Shown here piece by piece: positions 10,730-20,790 of a DNA stretch of 64,000 nucleotides. The notes below the pieces were generated by a model. That model searched no databases, was not told the origin of the DNA, and worked only from the letters and a program-made list of their open reading frames with translations. The DNA is from Euptelea pleiosperma (taxonomy: Eukaryota > Streptophyta > Magnoliopsida > Ranunculales > Eupteleaceae): assembly GCA_035048495.1 (NCBI GenBank), contig CM068544.1, positions 7,744,138-7,808,137 on the forward strand, given 5' to 3'. The translations under genes and the position numbers were made by a program. The number at the start of each line of letters is the position of its first letter. Positions within the stretch are counted from its first letter, which is position 1.

Positions 10730-12600
10730 TATGAATGTAATTTTAAGCTGCCTGATACTAGGACAATAGCTTTAGAATAGGTTTTTTTGGCTGTAAGTAC
10801 TTCAGTCTTTGGTTACATTTACCACTTTCGAATGGTGGATCTTTAGAGTTTTTCCTTATTATTTTGTAAGTTTGTTTGTGATGCATCTTTTATCATGAAT
10901 TTTTCTTTTTGCCTGTTTAATTTCTGAGATTTTGTCACAATATCTCCTCGACAAATGATAAAGAGCTTGCTACGCCTCCATAGTAATGTAAGGGGATCCC
11001 AATTATCATTACCATAACATAATCTTTTTGTTGAAAGAGTTTTACTGTAAAAATTTTAATGTCTGCATTTTGTCATCTAACCAAATGAGAATGTTGAAAA
11101 TGGACTTCCACGCTAGAAGTATTGCTTCTTGGAAACTACTTAATCAAATATATTGTTAGAGCAGGTTGGATTAGGGTTTGTCATAAGAATTTCAGTTTTT
11201 CCCCTCTTCAGTTTTCGACGAGTTTTTTTCTTTAACATCTAAGGCTAGCACTTTGACTCTTGAAATTCCTGATTAATATAAGAGTTTGGATTCAGGTTGA
11301 TGCAATAAGAGGATGCAAAGGAATTGATTAGAATTTAGGGATTTGAAATGGGTACACTTGATGAGTTTAGGGATGCAAGTATGAGTAAAGTGGACTGAAG
11401 TATAGACTGAATTTTTTTTTGATTAGTATAGACTGAAATTTAAAAAAAGAGGCTATGGTTGCTGTTAGGAGTAAAGGTGGGTTAACAAGAGCAGGGTAAA
11501 AGGATTTGATTAGGTCTAAACAGAAATAGATTTTGAAAGGGTGATGGTCTGGAGTATAGGCTGAAAATGAATAAGGAGCATATGGTTGCTATTATGAGTA
11601 AGGGCAGGTTAACAGTAGGGTAAAAGGATCTGATTAGGTCTAAATAAAATTATAGTTTGAAAGGGTGATGGTCTTGAAGGTAACAATAAAAGGGATTAGT
11701 GGTTTGGCTAAAAATATAGTTTGTATTTCCAACCGTTGGATTTGAGGGATCCAACACATATAAACCACCAATCAGGCTGATTTTTTGCCCAACTCTATCT
11801 GGACCTACATAACAAAATTCAGCATGATTGGTGAGTTTTATTAGGGGTTGATTTGGGGTTGGCTTTGCGCATTGTTTTGGGATGCTCAGATCCAATGCCT
11901 AGAAACCACCAATCCCCTTAATGGGAGTGAATTTATCCTCTATAGAAGTGCAATAATTTTATTTGTATCCACTACAAGCCAACACTTAGAAATCACTAAT
12001 TAGGCTAATTTTTTTGTCAGTAGATCAAGTTAGGGTAGGGCCAAACGTCCATACGGTTTAGCGTTTTTGCGATATTTAAGATTGTGCCAATTAGCTCATA
12101 CTATAGCACATCATCAACCTTAGGAGTGACACTGTTGGGCACTCAGGCTGAAAGCCTGATGTTGATATCAAATCTTAAAAACATAAATCACATAACTAAA
12201 TTACTAAATCTAAATAGTTAATAAGCTGAGTCTACTAACAAAGTAACTTCTTTTTTATAAGTAATATTAACAAAGATAGAACTAGGAAAGTAGTCGAGCA
12301 AGTCTGTAATGCTTCGATTTCTTATTTGAGTTTGGAGAGGTTCCTCATATGAAAACCGTAGGAAGCGATGGAATCAAAATCTAATGAAATTTGAACTCTC
12401 TATGATAAATTCTTTCAAGTGGAGATAATTAGGGATGGAAGCTTAGATTTAGGATTTCTCACAAAATAAAAGGTTTTAGAGAACAAAATAAGACCTTTTA
12501 GGTCATTTTTATCATAAAAGATTATTGCAACGGTATTCTGGAAAAATGAGTGAAAAAAAATGAAAAATAAAGGGTTACGGTTTCGGATTTTAACATGTAA
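10730..12600. other. Intron sequence with diverged repeats, no recognisable gene
   Basis: Near 11380-11660 two similar AGTATAGGCTGAA...GGTAAAAGGAT segments are repeated. Near 11740-11930 and 11980-12060 there are diverged ACCACCAATCAGGCTGATTTTT blocks related to the foldback elements at 14.3-16.5 kb. No coding region was recognised. Confidence 0.4.
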
Positions 12601-12601
12601 A

Positions 12602-12743
12602 GTGAGGCTATAACCTCATGTGCGCCTCGAGGCTATAGCCTCAGTGGATTGAGGCTTAAGCCTCAGATACGACCATTGAGGCTATAGCCTCGAGGCGAGG
12701 CGAGCCTCAAGGCGTAGCCTCAGAAAGCCTTTTTAAACCATGT
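12602..12743. repeat. GAGGC/GCCTC foldback repeat
   Basis: Repeated GAGGCTATAGCCTC palindromes and GCCTCGAGGC words occupy about 140 bp, ending at CTTTTTAAACCATG. It would fold strongly. A similar GCCTAGGC-rich patch lies at 58030-58140. Probably a diverged non-autonomous DNA element; no target duplication was identified. Confidence 0.5.
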
Positions 12744-12749
12744 TCTTGA

Positions 12750-13423
12750 CTTCTATTACTGTTTGTTGGTTGAATCATGAAGCTTACTACATGAAAATCA
12801 TGAGTTAGGGTGTCCCGGCACCAATTTTTATTTTCAGCAATTTGATATTTTAGCAATAAGTAGAATTACAAGGTAGGCCTTCAAAAATACAAGACAAAAG
12901 GAGGATTCAAGAATCAGGCATGAAATTCTAAGATCTTAGAGAAGAACAATTCACACCAACCCCTGACCTATTTCTTTGTCTTCAATCCCTCTCAAAAAAA
13001 ATATATATAAAAACATAACTAGGCTCGCTCTGATAATAACCACTTTTTTTAGTGGTCCTGTGAGTAAGAAGCTTTACTTATCATAAGCATGAGATAGAGA
13101 AACAGTTACAACTATAAACCCAAGGGAGATCAAAACAGCCATGCAACTTTGCCAAACCTACTCTATCAAAAATTTGCACAATTTTCTCCAAAATACAACC
13201 CAAATCTACTGTCAACTTTACTAAAAAGTATGCCCAAGAGATATCACAAAAAACCCACATAAACGAATTCCTCCAAAAAAAATGGATTCATAAATCATGA
13301 TTAAGTGATGCAAAAGTAGTTTAAAGTAACATATTAGAAACCATTCACTACATGGGTTGAAACCAACTGGCAATGCGATGTGGAAATTACATAGAGAAGA
13401 GACCATCTGAGTAGTGGATGTAC
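12750..13423. other. Intron sequence without recognisable gene
   Basis: Remaining part of copy B intron 2 adjoining the exon 2 donor. No repeat termini or coding similarity were recognised. Confidence 0.4.
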
Positions 13424-13535
13424 CTGGTTTATGGCAGAAGCATAAATCTTTTCCTCAAATCTTACAGCCATCTTCTCAAGTTCATTCAATCCCTCGGGGC
13501 TAGAAATTGGAAGGTGTCTCTTTAAAGTCCCAATA
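13424..13535 (-). CDS. MED15: MED15-like copy B exon 2 (core of KIX domain)
   Basis: A 112-bp exon. The acceptor TTTTGCATGCATAG precedes 13535 and the donor CAG|GTACAT follows 13424. Joined to exon 1 it encodes GTLKRHLPISSPEGLNELEK and then RFEEKIYASAINQ. This is the helix 1 to helix 2 region of the plant MED15 KIX domain, which usually has KRHLPFSG, where copy B has KRHLPISS. The phase is 2 at the start and 0 at the end. The next exon is almost 12 kb away at 1425-1548, so the KIX fold depends on removal of a very long intron. Confidence 0.9.
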
Positions 13536-13882
13536 CTATGCATGCAAAAGAGTAAGTTTTAATAGGTTATTGACTAGGGTCTCATGTAGAAGCTGTTGAT
13601 GGTAAACAAGACAAAGAACATACAAAGTATATGCCAATTTATGCATCATCAACAACATCAGCATGTGAAACCATGAGTTTAAACCAAGTTGAATCAAAAT
13701 GCAGTCACAAGTTCAGTGTCCCAAATATTGGACCAAGCAAGTGTCCTATACAATCGACCCCTAATTCTAGAATGTTCTACGAACGCTCTCTCCTTTAATC
13801 TTCAGTTGCCCTTACAATCAACGCATAAATCAAGAAAGGTCTAGAAGGTTCTAGAAAATCGATTGAGAGATGGAAGACTTAC

Positions 13883-13998
13883 ATTTTATAGATAATTCGT
13901 TGCCGAGAATCGGGTTGTAATTCGGTTCTCCAATCAGGGCCGTCCATGTTGGGTTCCTCTTGAACAGGAGCAGGAGCAGCTCTCCGATTGCTGTTATC
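13883..13998 (-). CDS. MED15: MED15-like copy B first visible coding exon
   Basis: A 116-bp exon with acceptor TTTTTGAATTAG above 13998 and donor AAAAT|GTAAGT below 13883. It encodes DNSNRRAAPAPVQEEPN followed by MDGPDWRTELQPDSRQRII, the conserved MED15 N-terminus just before the KIX domain. In relatives a Met immediately precedes the first Asp. Here the in-frame codon before GAT is TAG, so translation starts either in an unseen upstream exon or at the internal Met of MDGPDW. Upstream sequence at 14010-14110 has no convincing start codon and is probably leader or intron. Confidence 0.85.
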
Positions 13999-14253
13999 CT
14001 AATTCAAAAACCAGAACACCCCAAGATGGTCTCAAGCTTCGATTCACCAATACTAGAAAACTGTTCGAATTAAGTCCAGGAAGTTACGAAGGGATCGAAC
14101 AGATACATGGAAAAGAGAAAAACCCTATTAGAGAACTCGCCCCCGAGAAAAATGAAAGCCACAGACCAAACTATTTCACGCAAAATGACGCAAAACGCTA
14201 CGGTCAGCATTGTTCCACCATTCAAATACCAAAAAAAACTTTTTGAAAAGTAC

Positions 14254-14785
14254 AAAAAAGTAACTAAACGCCCTTTGAAAGGGCGTCTCTCCAAAAATTT
14301 AATAGGCTGACAAACGCTCTTTTAAAGGGCGTCTAGCGTTTGCCCATAGATGAGTGAAACTTCTGTCACAATACTGAACCACGTGGCTCACTCTTAGTGG
14401 ACGCTGACCGTATAGATGTTTGGCCAGTACCTCGGTGGACCTACAAACCAAAAATCAGCCTAATTAGTAATTTATAACCTTTGGATCTTTGCACTCAAAA
14501 TAATTCTCAAATTCCTACTGTTAAAATCAACCCATGAAAATAACTTCAATCCAACGCTTATAAACCATTGATCATGTTTATTTTTGGTGTATAGGTCCAC
14601 CTAGTGATTGGCCAAATATCCATACAATCAACGTCCACTAAAAGTGTGCCACGTGGATCAATATTGTGACAGAAGTTTTACTCCTCTGTGGGCAAATGCC
14701 CTTTTGAAGGGCGTCTGTCAGGCCTTTTCAGCTTTAATTCTGTCAGGGAGAAACGCTCTTTGAAATGTCATTTAGTTACTTTTTT
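14254..14785. mobile_element. Foldback element with G-box arms, next to MED15 copy B 5' end
   Basis: A palindromic element of about 530 bp. The left arm begins AAAAAAGTAACTAAACG and the right arm, in reverse complement, AAAAAAGTAACTAAATG. Both arms contain AGGGCGTCT-like words, TTTGCCCA, ACTTCTGTCACAATA and an inner CCACGTGG (14381 and 14651). The loop carries ACCAAAAATCAGCCTAATTAG, shared with other elements in this cluster. There is no transposase. It lies about 250 bp upstream of the first visible coding exon of copy B, so it may be part of the promoter or leader. Confidence 0.75.
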
Positions 14786-14856
14786 CCTGCTTAACATTAA
14801 ATTTCTGCATCCACATATAATAATTGCATTCTCTCTTGCTTTAATCATTTGCTGGA

Positions 14857-15164
14857 GTGGTAGATGGCCGGCCATGAGACTCCGGTGGTTGGACGCCGGT
14901 GATGGTGGCCAACCTACTAGAATCTCATGGCCGACTGTCAACCATAGCCGTTTGATTGGGGTTAGGGTTTTAAACCAAACCTACTTCTTCCAAGGTTGAA
15001 GAAATGGACTTTTTGTCCTTTCAAACAAAAAGTGTTAGTCAATTTGAGTCACTAGTAGCCAACGTCCAGTGGACTGGGTCATAGGGGGGATGTCAGCTTT
15101 TTCAAATTGTGGGGGTATGTCAAATTTCAAAGATAACATGAGAGGGGGTATGTCAAAAATTCCC
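14857..15164. mobile_element. Truncated Tourist-like foldback element (right part)
   Basis: The right terminus ...TGTCAAAAATTCCC followed by TAA and the preceding ATAGGGGGGATGTCAGCTTTTT match the right arm of the complete element at 25899-26710. The inner region (GGCCGGCC, CCAAGGTTGAAGA) also matches that element's interior. The left arm is missing, so this copy is truncated. Confidence 0.7.
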
Positions 15165-15322
15165 TAAAAATAATAACTAAATATAAAAGCGGCAGGTCTT
15201 CTAATAGTTGCATGTGTCATCGATCTACACAGTCAATTTAATCGCTTGGACTGTTTAGATAAAAGATTGAGCAGCATAATTTGTAGACCTGAAAAATAAT
15301 GTCCTTGAAAAGCTGTGCGTAC

Positions 15323-15684
15323 GTAGAACTTTGCTGAGGGACTCAATATGAGCCATGTGGCACACTCTTAGAGGACACAGACTGTATAAATGTTTGGTCC
15401 ATCCCTATATGGACCTACATCCCAAAAAATCAACCTAATTAGTGATTTCAAGCATTTGGATCCCTGTAACCCAAATAATGCTTAATAATGGTCAAACTCC
15501 ACATTAAAAATCAACTCATGACAACGACTCCAATCCAACGCTTAGAAATCACAAATCAAGCTAATTTTTTTTTATCTATAGATCCACCTAGGGTTGCGCC
15601 AAACATCCACAGTCAAAAATCTCTAAGAATATGCCACGTGGCTCATATTATGGTCCATCAGCAACATCCAACAACAAAGTTCTA
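15323..15684. mobile_element. Foldback element with G-box arms, second copy
   Basis: The arms begin GTAGAACTTTG on the left (15323) and in reverse complement on the right (15684). They share AATATGAGCCA(C/T)GTGGCA, CTCTTAGAG and ATGTTTGG with the elements at 14254-14785 and 16130-16529. The centre holds AACCTAATTAGTGATTT and its inverted partner. Coding content is absent. Confidence 0.7.
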
Positions 15685-15764
15685 CTCAAAATTAAGTTGC
15701 GAACAGTTTAAAAAGTATAGTTATTGGAGTCAAACTTTGCTTACCACCATCAATCAACAAAGTT

Positions 15765-16105
15765 GTTGACCGGTCACAATATGAACCACATGGCACATTT
15801 TTAGAGGACACTGACCGTACGGATGCTTGGCAAATCCTTGGGTGGACGAGAAATTTATTGAGGCGGTGGGATTTTTGAAGTGACGATCGTATGCCCAATG
15901 ATCGTGCGCCACAAATACCCATGATTACTTTTAAAAAAGTTTTTTTTTTAACCAAATGCTAAACCCAGGTATCTGTGGCACGTGATCGTTGGGCGCAGGA
16001 TCGCGGCTTCAAAAATCCCACCACTTCAAAAAAAAATTGGAAGGAATAGTCGGTGATGGGCTGAGGTGTATATGACCGGTCACATGCACCTCAGCCCATT
16101 CAAAT
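15765..16105. mobile_element. Truncated G-box foldback arm plus a 158-bp palindromic MITE and a hairpin
   Basis: Bases 15765-15850 repeat one arm of the G-box family (CACAATATGAACCACATGGCAC...GACCGTACGGATG) and then stop. From 15865 to 16022 lies a separate palindrome whose ends read GGTGGGATTTTTGAAG in both orientations, with CGATCGT and GCCAC words inside. At 16055-16099 a perfect 13-bp stem (ATGGGCTGAGGTG) closes a loop containing GACCGGTC. GACCGGTCAC also occurs at the left side (15768), so the 158-bp MITE may have inserted into a larger foldback. Confidence 0.55.
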
Positions 16106-16114
16106 AAAAAATAA

Positions 16115-16690
16115 GGGAATTTTTGACATGGGTCGGGCTCCAGTTACCGCCCTAAAATGACAGTCTCCGATTACATGGCATAATATGAGCCACGTGGCAC
16201 ACTCTTAGAGGACTCTGACCGTATGAATGTTTGACCGATCCCTAAGTAGACCTACAAACCAAAACTCAACATGATTATAGTGATTTATAGGTGTTGGATT
16301 GGACTTATTTTCATGGGTTAATCTCAACCGTGGGAATTTGAGCAGTATTTGAGGTACAAAGATCCAATGCCTAGAAATCACTAATCGGACTGATTTTTGG
16401 TTTGTAGGTCCACCTAGGGATTTACCAAACATCCATACGGCCAGAGTCCTCTAAGAATGTGCCACATGGCTGATATTGTGTCCTGTAACCGGAGCCTGTC
16501 ATTTTAGGGCGGTAACTGGAGCCCGACCCTATTGACATACCCACCATGTTATCTTTAAAATTTGACATACCCTCTACAATTTGAAAAAGCTGACATACCC
16601 CCCTATGACCCAGTCCACCTTATATTGACTGTTAGTGACTCAAATTGACTAACTCTTTTTATTTGAATGGACAAAAATTAGGATTAATTG
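16115..16690. mobile_element. Tourist-like element left arm, interrupted by a Mutator-type MITE
   Basis: The left terminus TAA|GGGAATTTTTGACAT at 16112-16129 resumes at 16530 with TATTGACATACCCACCATG and continues through AATTTGAAAAAGCTGACAT to about 16690. Compared with the intact element at 25899, the interruption is exactly the 400-bp insert at 16130-16529. The right arm is absent or truncated. Confidence 0.75.
16130..16529. mobile_element. Mutator-type MITE (400 bp, long TIRs, 9-bp target duplication)
   Basis: The termini are perfect inverted repeats for 34 bp beginning GGGTCGGGCTCC. Similarity continues about 150 bp inward on both sides, so nearly the whole element is a palindrome. Flanking 9-mers are TTTTGACAT (16121-16129) and TATTGACAT (16530-16538), one mismatch, the target length typical of Mutator-like elements. 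The arms include GCCACGTGGC (16190) and GCCACATGGC (16461), like the other G-box foldbacks, which suggests those are relatives with different outer ends. No transposase is present. Confidence 0.8.
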
Positions 16691-16876
16691 CAACTCGGGC
16701 GGGTCTCCAACCCGACCTCCAAGGCTCCGAGCCCGAATCCAACCCGACCTGAGGTCAGGCCTAAGAATCCTAGCCCGAGCCCAGCCCGATCTTGTTGGTC
16801 GGGTTGGCAACATTATCATTACCATGGAACCTTAGGAAAAAAAGAAACCCTAATAATAGTCTAGAGAAAGAGGGAG

Positions 16877-17438
16877 CAGGGCCGCGGCTCTACCTAAGGC
16901 CATTAAGGCGGTCGCCTAAGGCCCCTTTGTGAGAGAAGGCCCCTTTGTGAGAGAAGACCCCCCAGCCTAGGTCCCACTAACCACATGGATTTTTAGTCCA
17001 CCCCTTATTGGACATACAAACCAAAAATCAACCTAATCGATTACCTATAGCCAAAGATTTTAGTACTTTTTAGGACATGATTCTAGTCGTTGGATTCAAG
17101 CATGTTTTTTGGGTAGTAAATCCAATGGCTAGAAATCATCAATCAAGTTGATTTTTAGTGTTTTTATTCACCAGTGGGTGAACATCCACGCAGTTATTGG
17201 GCCCAAAAATGATCTATGTGGGCTACTAGAGTCCTCTTCTGCATCGACTGCACTGGGAGTCCTTTGCATCTAAATCCTTTTTCTGTAGTTTTTGATTATT
17301 AAAAATAGTTTTTTATATAACGATTTCCAATAATATAGAGAGTTTTTAATTAATACCATATATATGTATATATTAAATATAAAAAGGCCTTATATAGAGT
17401 TTTCGCCTTAGGCCTCAACTTGTATTGAGACGGCCCTG
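16877..17438. mobile_element. Non-autonomous hAT element with exact 8-bp target duplication
   Basis: The left end CAGGGCCGCGGCTC and the right end in reverse complement CAGGGCCGTCTCAA form short inverted termini. The flanks are identical 8-mers AGAGGGAG (16869-16876 and 17439-17446). Subterminal CCTAAGGC and GCCTTAGG words are also inverted. The interior 16975-17230 resembles the loop of the G-box foldback family (CAAACCAAAAATCAACCTAATC), so it may contain an older insertion. It is 562 bp and has no transposase. Confidence 0.85.
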
Positions 17439-17483
17439 AGAGGGAGACAGAGATTGAGGAACCTGTGCCATCATTTCCACCAA

Positions 17484-17665
17484 TGGCGGAGCCAGGAAGG
17501 GGTGAGGGTGGGCTGCCCACCCTCAACTTTAAAAAGTTCAGTAAGGAATTTTTTTCTTTCTTTCAAATTACCCTTTTGCCCACTTTGGATAAGTACACTT
17601 GTGCACACCTTGGAACAAAATATGTACAATATTGCCCACCCTTGAACAAAATCCTGGCTCCGCCA
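17484..17665. mobile_element. Short MITE with TGGCGGAGCCAGGA termini
   Basis: A 182-bp element whose ends are inverted copies of TGGCGGAGCCAGGA (17484) and TCCTGGCTCCGCCA (17652-17665). Between them lie GGGTGGGCTGCCCACCC and ATTGCCCACCC. The clean termini suggest a MITE; the target duplication is not clear. Confidence 0.6.
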
Positions 17666-17669
17666 CTAG

Positions 17670-19580
17670 TTGCCGCCACTGGCACCTTCCATTTCAAGAG
17701 CCACCTTCCACCATCACTACCGTCGTCGGCCGCCTCTTTCCATTTCTACTTAGTGGCAACCCCTCGAAGGCCTTCCACAAGCTCTCCAATTACAAGCATT
17801 CATTTTGGGAATGAAGAAAACACTCTATAACTTTGGCATTTTGAAACCACCATTGTGGGAATGAAGAAAATTGGTACAACTGAATTATCCCTAAATTTGA
17901 TAGCAAAGAGGCGGCTTTGCACATTTGGGTCAGAAGCCAAGAAGGTGGCATTGAAGGGCCTCGAGGACGTGCTACTTGAACCACCACGAGCGGCTTAACT
18001 GGATTCCAACAAGTGCTTAAAGAGGACCAAGTACCTCCAAGACTTAATGGGTGATTCACTAAATGTTGGGTTGCAGGGCAACATTGAGAGAAGATGAACT
18101 ATGATTTTGAGATGTACACGACTTAAACAGTTAGTGAGGAATTACTAGGGACGATGAGGGTGGTGCCATAGTTGGGGATGCCAGAGTGGTTGAGGAAGAA
18201 TGTTAGAAAAGAGAGTATGTGAGAGGATTAGGGAAAAAACCTAACCCTAACCCTAAAGAGAAATAAAGGGTATGTGTGTCAAAAGAGAAATAAGGGGTAT
18301 AAATGCCATATGTGAATTGTTACGCCCTGACTTTTGATCCAAAAAATTGAGCTAACCATCTAGGATAGTTTTACTTGCCAGTGTACAAGTTTTGTTGTAG
18401 TACTTTTACAAGATCGATTCCACAGGGATTGACTTGTGTGCAAGAACTACGGACACGAAACCACTAAAGAAAAATAAGAGAGAGAGAGAGGGAGACCTAA
18501 CTATATGCAATGAATCAATAATTTTTTTTTCACTAGGAAGTGGAGCAATGTAGAGAGTAATGATCAAATATCAAAGAGGTGGCTAAGGTTTCAGGGATCC
18601 ACCTAGCTCTTCTCTTATATCTCTCTTTTGATCAATCTTTTTCTCAATCAAATAACAAATACTAATTTATTTTGATCGAAAAATATAACGATGAATACAA
18701 TAAACAAATCCAAAGCAAAGTAATTAAGTAACGGAGAATTAAACAACTTAATACTGATTAATGAGCCACAGGGGATCTCAAGCATTCATTATATCGATTA
18801 ATTATTGTGAATCAAGAGATCGTATAGACTCTTAAACTTTTTCTTTCAACAATTAATTAGTCTTCGCTAACTTAACATTCTTCCATCAATAACACGCATA
18901 CGATGATCAAAAGCAAATACATAAAAGATTAGCTAGGCGTTTAGCCGGCCATGTCCATGAATAATGGATTAACTAAACAACCCAACGAAAGAGAAAAAAA
19001 AATACAAGAAGAGAACAAAAGATGTGGAGAATCTGCACGTCCTATGTCAGAGTCCAAACACACCTAAGATGTGATGTTGTGAGGAGTGATCTGAGAGCTG
19101 TGAAAGGGAGTTATATTGACGAAGACTATCGGCCAAAGTGACAAAGAAAATGTGCCACCCGAGAGATGTTGTTGAGCCAAGAGAGAGATGTGAGTCGAAG
19201 TAGAGATTGTAAAAGTGCGAGCCCCGATCCTCGGTCCAAGATGATGAAATCAATGCCGCCCAAGAACTTATATAGGGTGTGGAGATGTCTTTTTCCTTTT
19301 TAACAAAACCACTTTCTAGTTTTCAAAACTGTAAGAAATATTTTCATATTCAATTTGGCAAAGATTCCGTTTAACATAAAAGCATTCCTGTAACCGTTCC
19401 TACGAGCACTAGTGTAGTGTGGAGATGTCGTGGTACGCATACTTCGTCGACTACTTGAAAAGTAGAAGACAGAGACAGCAAGAATCAGACGGTTAACGAC
19501 ATGAGTTATCTTAGTAACTGCCCATTTGTCAGTTAAAGATCGTGTACGCTCGATTAGGAAGGTAAGTGACTTAATGGCCA
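17670..19580. other. Intergenic sequence between the MED15 copies, no recognisable gene
   Basis: Short open frames at 17790-18059, 19047-19253 and 19300-19581 have no family motifs I recognise. A short interstitial run CCTAACCCTAACCCTAAA sits near 18239-18257. No C-terminal MED15 exon was found here by eye. Confidence 0.4.
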
Positions 19581-20790
19581 TAGGAATATGTTTAAAATGA
19601 ATAAAATATAATGGTCAAACCTAGTCATTTGACAGATCCGAGTCTGAGTCAAAGATATTGACTAATGAGAGAGTCCGCTCGATTGAAAATTATCCAATTG
19701 ATTGGACATAGCCCAATCGATTGGAGGACTCTGTGTAATCGATTAGAAGCTACGAGGCAGAACAATATATTAGCCCAATCGATTAGAGGACTCTGTGTAA
19801 TCGATTGGAGTCTGTGAGGCAGAACATGTTTAAAGCCAAATCAATTGGAGACTCCATGAAATCGATTGGAGCCTTCGGGACAGAAACTTATTTGAGTCCA
19901 ATCGATTGGAGACCTCTGTGTAATCGATTGGAGCCTACAGAACAGGAAATTTATTGAGGCCAATCGATTGGACTTTGCACAAACTCAGTCTTTCTCAGAT
20001 CTGAATTTTTTGGTTCTACTATCCCACGTTCTACACGACTCAGGGTCACGAATTCTATAAATACAACCATTCTATATCTTCTCTAAATACACACAGAGAC
20101 ACAGAGTGACTCAATCTTTCAAGAAAGAGAAGAAAATATTTATTTATTAGAGTGTCCATTCAAAGAGCAATAAGCTTGTTTCTCATTCACATCTAGTGAG
20201 CTTGTTCATCTTCTTGATCAAAGCAAAGTGCTTGATCTATTCCTCAGTTTAGGTCTTCCACTCATATATTCGACCTAGTAGCCTGAGTGTACTAGTGTGA
20301 CTCAACACCTTTTGAACAACTTAGGGTTCAGGGTATACTGAATCCTTCACCTTCTGCAAAGACGGGAGTGTTTAGAATTAAGATCGGAGCAGCCGATCGA
20401 TGGTAAGTTTGGGGTGTATTAAACTGAACAAGCGGACAAGGCTTTTTGGCTGGAAGGGCGCACGTGGATTCGTAGTGTTGATTCAGAGGACGTGGATGCA
20501 TCGGCAGTATGTCTTGGCTAAGGTTGAAAGGTTTTATTTGCAACGGTGTTGCGTAGGTAACCTTTATTTCGTTTAACTTTTCAGTTACTGATACTTTCCG
20601 TCTGGACGTAGTCCCGTGGTTTTTCCTTGGCTAAGGTTTCCAAGTAAAAATCTCTTGTCTTGTATGATAATTTTTTATCAAACAACTAAGACATGCAATT
20701 TTGTTCCCCTACCATAGACTAATAAAACTGTGTAGGTATAATTAATTTTTAAATACCTAATTAACCCCCCTTTCTAGGTATATTGGATTA
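19580..20790 (+). repeat. Putative long copia LTR (solo or fragment)
   Basis: The region has a promoter-like TATA box (TTCTATAAATACAACC, about 20050), a transcript-like leader, and near its end AATTAACCCCCCTTTCTAGG (about 20758-20778). That C-run resembles the end of long plant copia LTRs of the SIRE/Maximus type. It begins with a minisatellite of CAATCGATTGG units, a word found in several plant LTRs. No internal domains, partner LTR or target duplication were found, so boundaries are approximate. Confidence 0.4.
19712..19975. repeat. 62-bp minisatellite with CAATCGATTGG palindromes
   Basis: Units start at 19712, 19774, 19836, 19897 and 19959, a period of about 62 bp. Each unit carries two ATCGATT palindromes, one after CC/TCC and one after GTGTA, separated by GGAG-CTCTGTG. 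Two further CAATCGATTGGAC sites lie outside at about 21211-21261. Confidence 0.85.

Larger units (their letters stand above)
1425..13998 (-). other. MED15: MED15-like gene copy B, span of visible exons
   Basis: Gene-level span for three exons (13883-13998, 13424-13535, 1425-1548) that together encode the N-terminal KIX region of a plant Mediator tail subunit 15. Phases agree: exon 1 ends with two bases of a codon completed by exon 2, exon 2 ends on a full codon, and exon 3 ends in phase 1. Intron 1 is 347 bp. Intron 2 is 11,875 bp and full of transposon debris. The glutamine-rich exon that should follow is not present before the gypsy fragment at 1-1080, so the gene is either interrupted by that element or continues past base 1. 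Whether it is functional cannot be judged here. Confidence 0.8.

Noticed and set aside
14070..14310. Overlapping 67- and 74-codon frames near the MED15 copy B 5' end
   Set aside because: They run into the foldback element at 14254 and carry no family motifs.
18239..18257. CCTAACCCTAACCCTAAA as a telomere remnant
   Set aside because: Only about two and a half units; such short runs are common in plant promoters and LTRs.
20328..20543. 71-codon frame in the LTR-like region
   Set aside because: No motif; it lies in transcript-leader-like LTR sequence and is probably chance.
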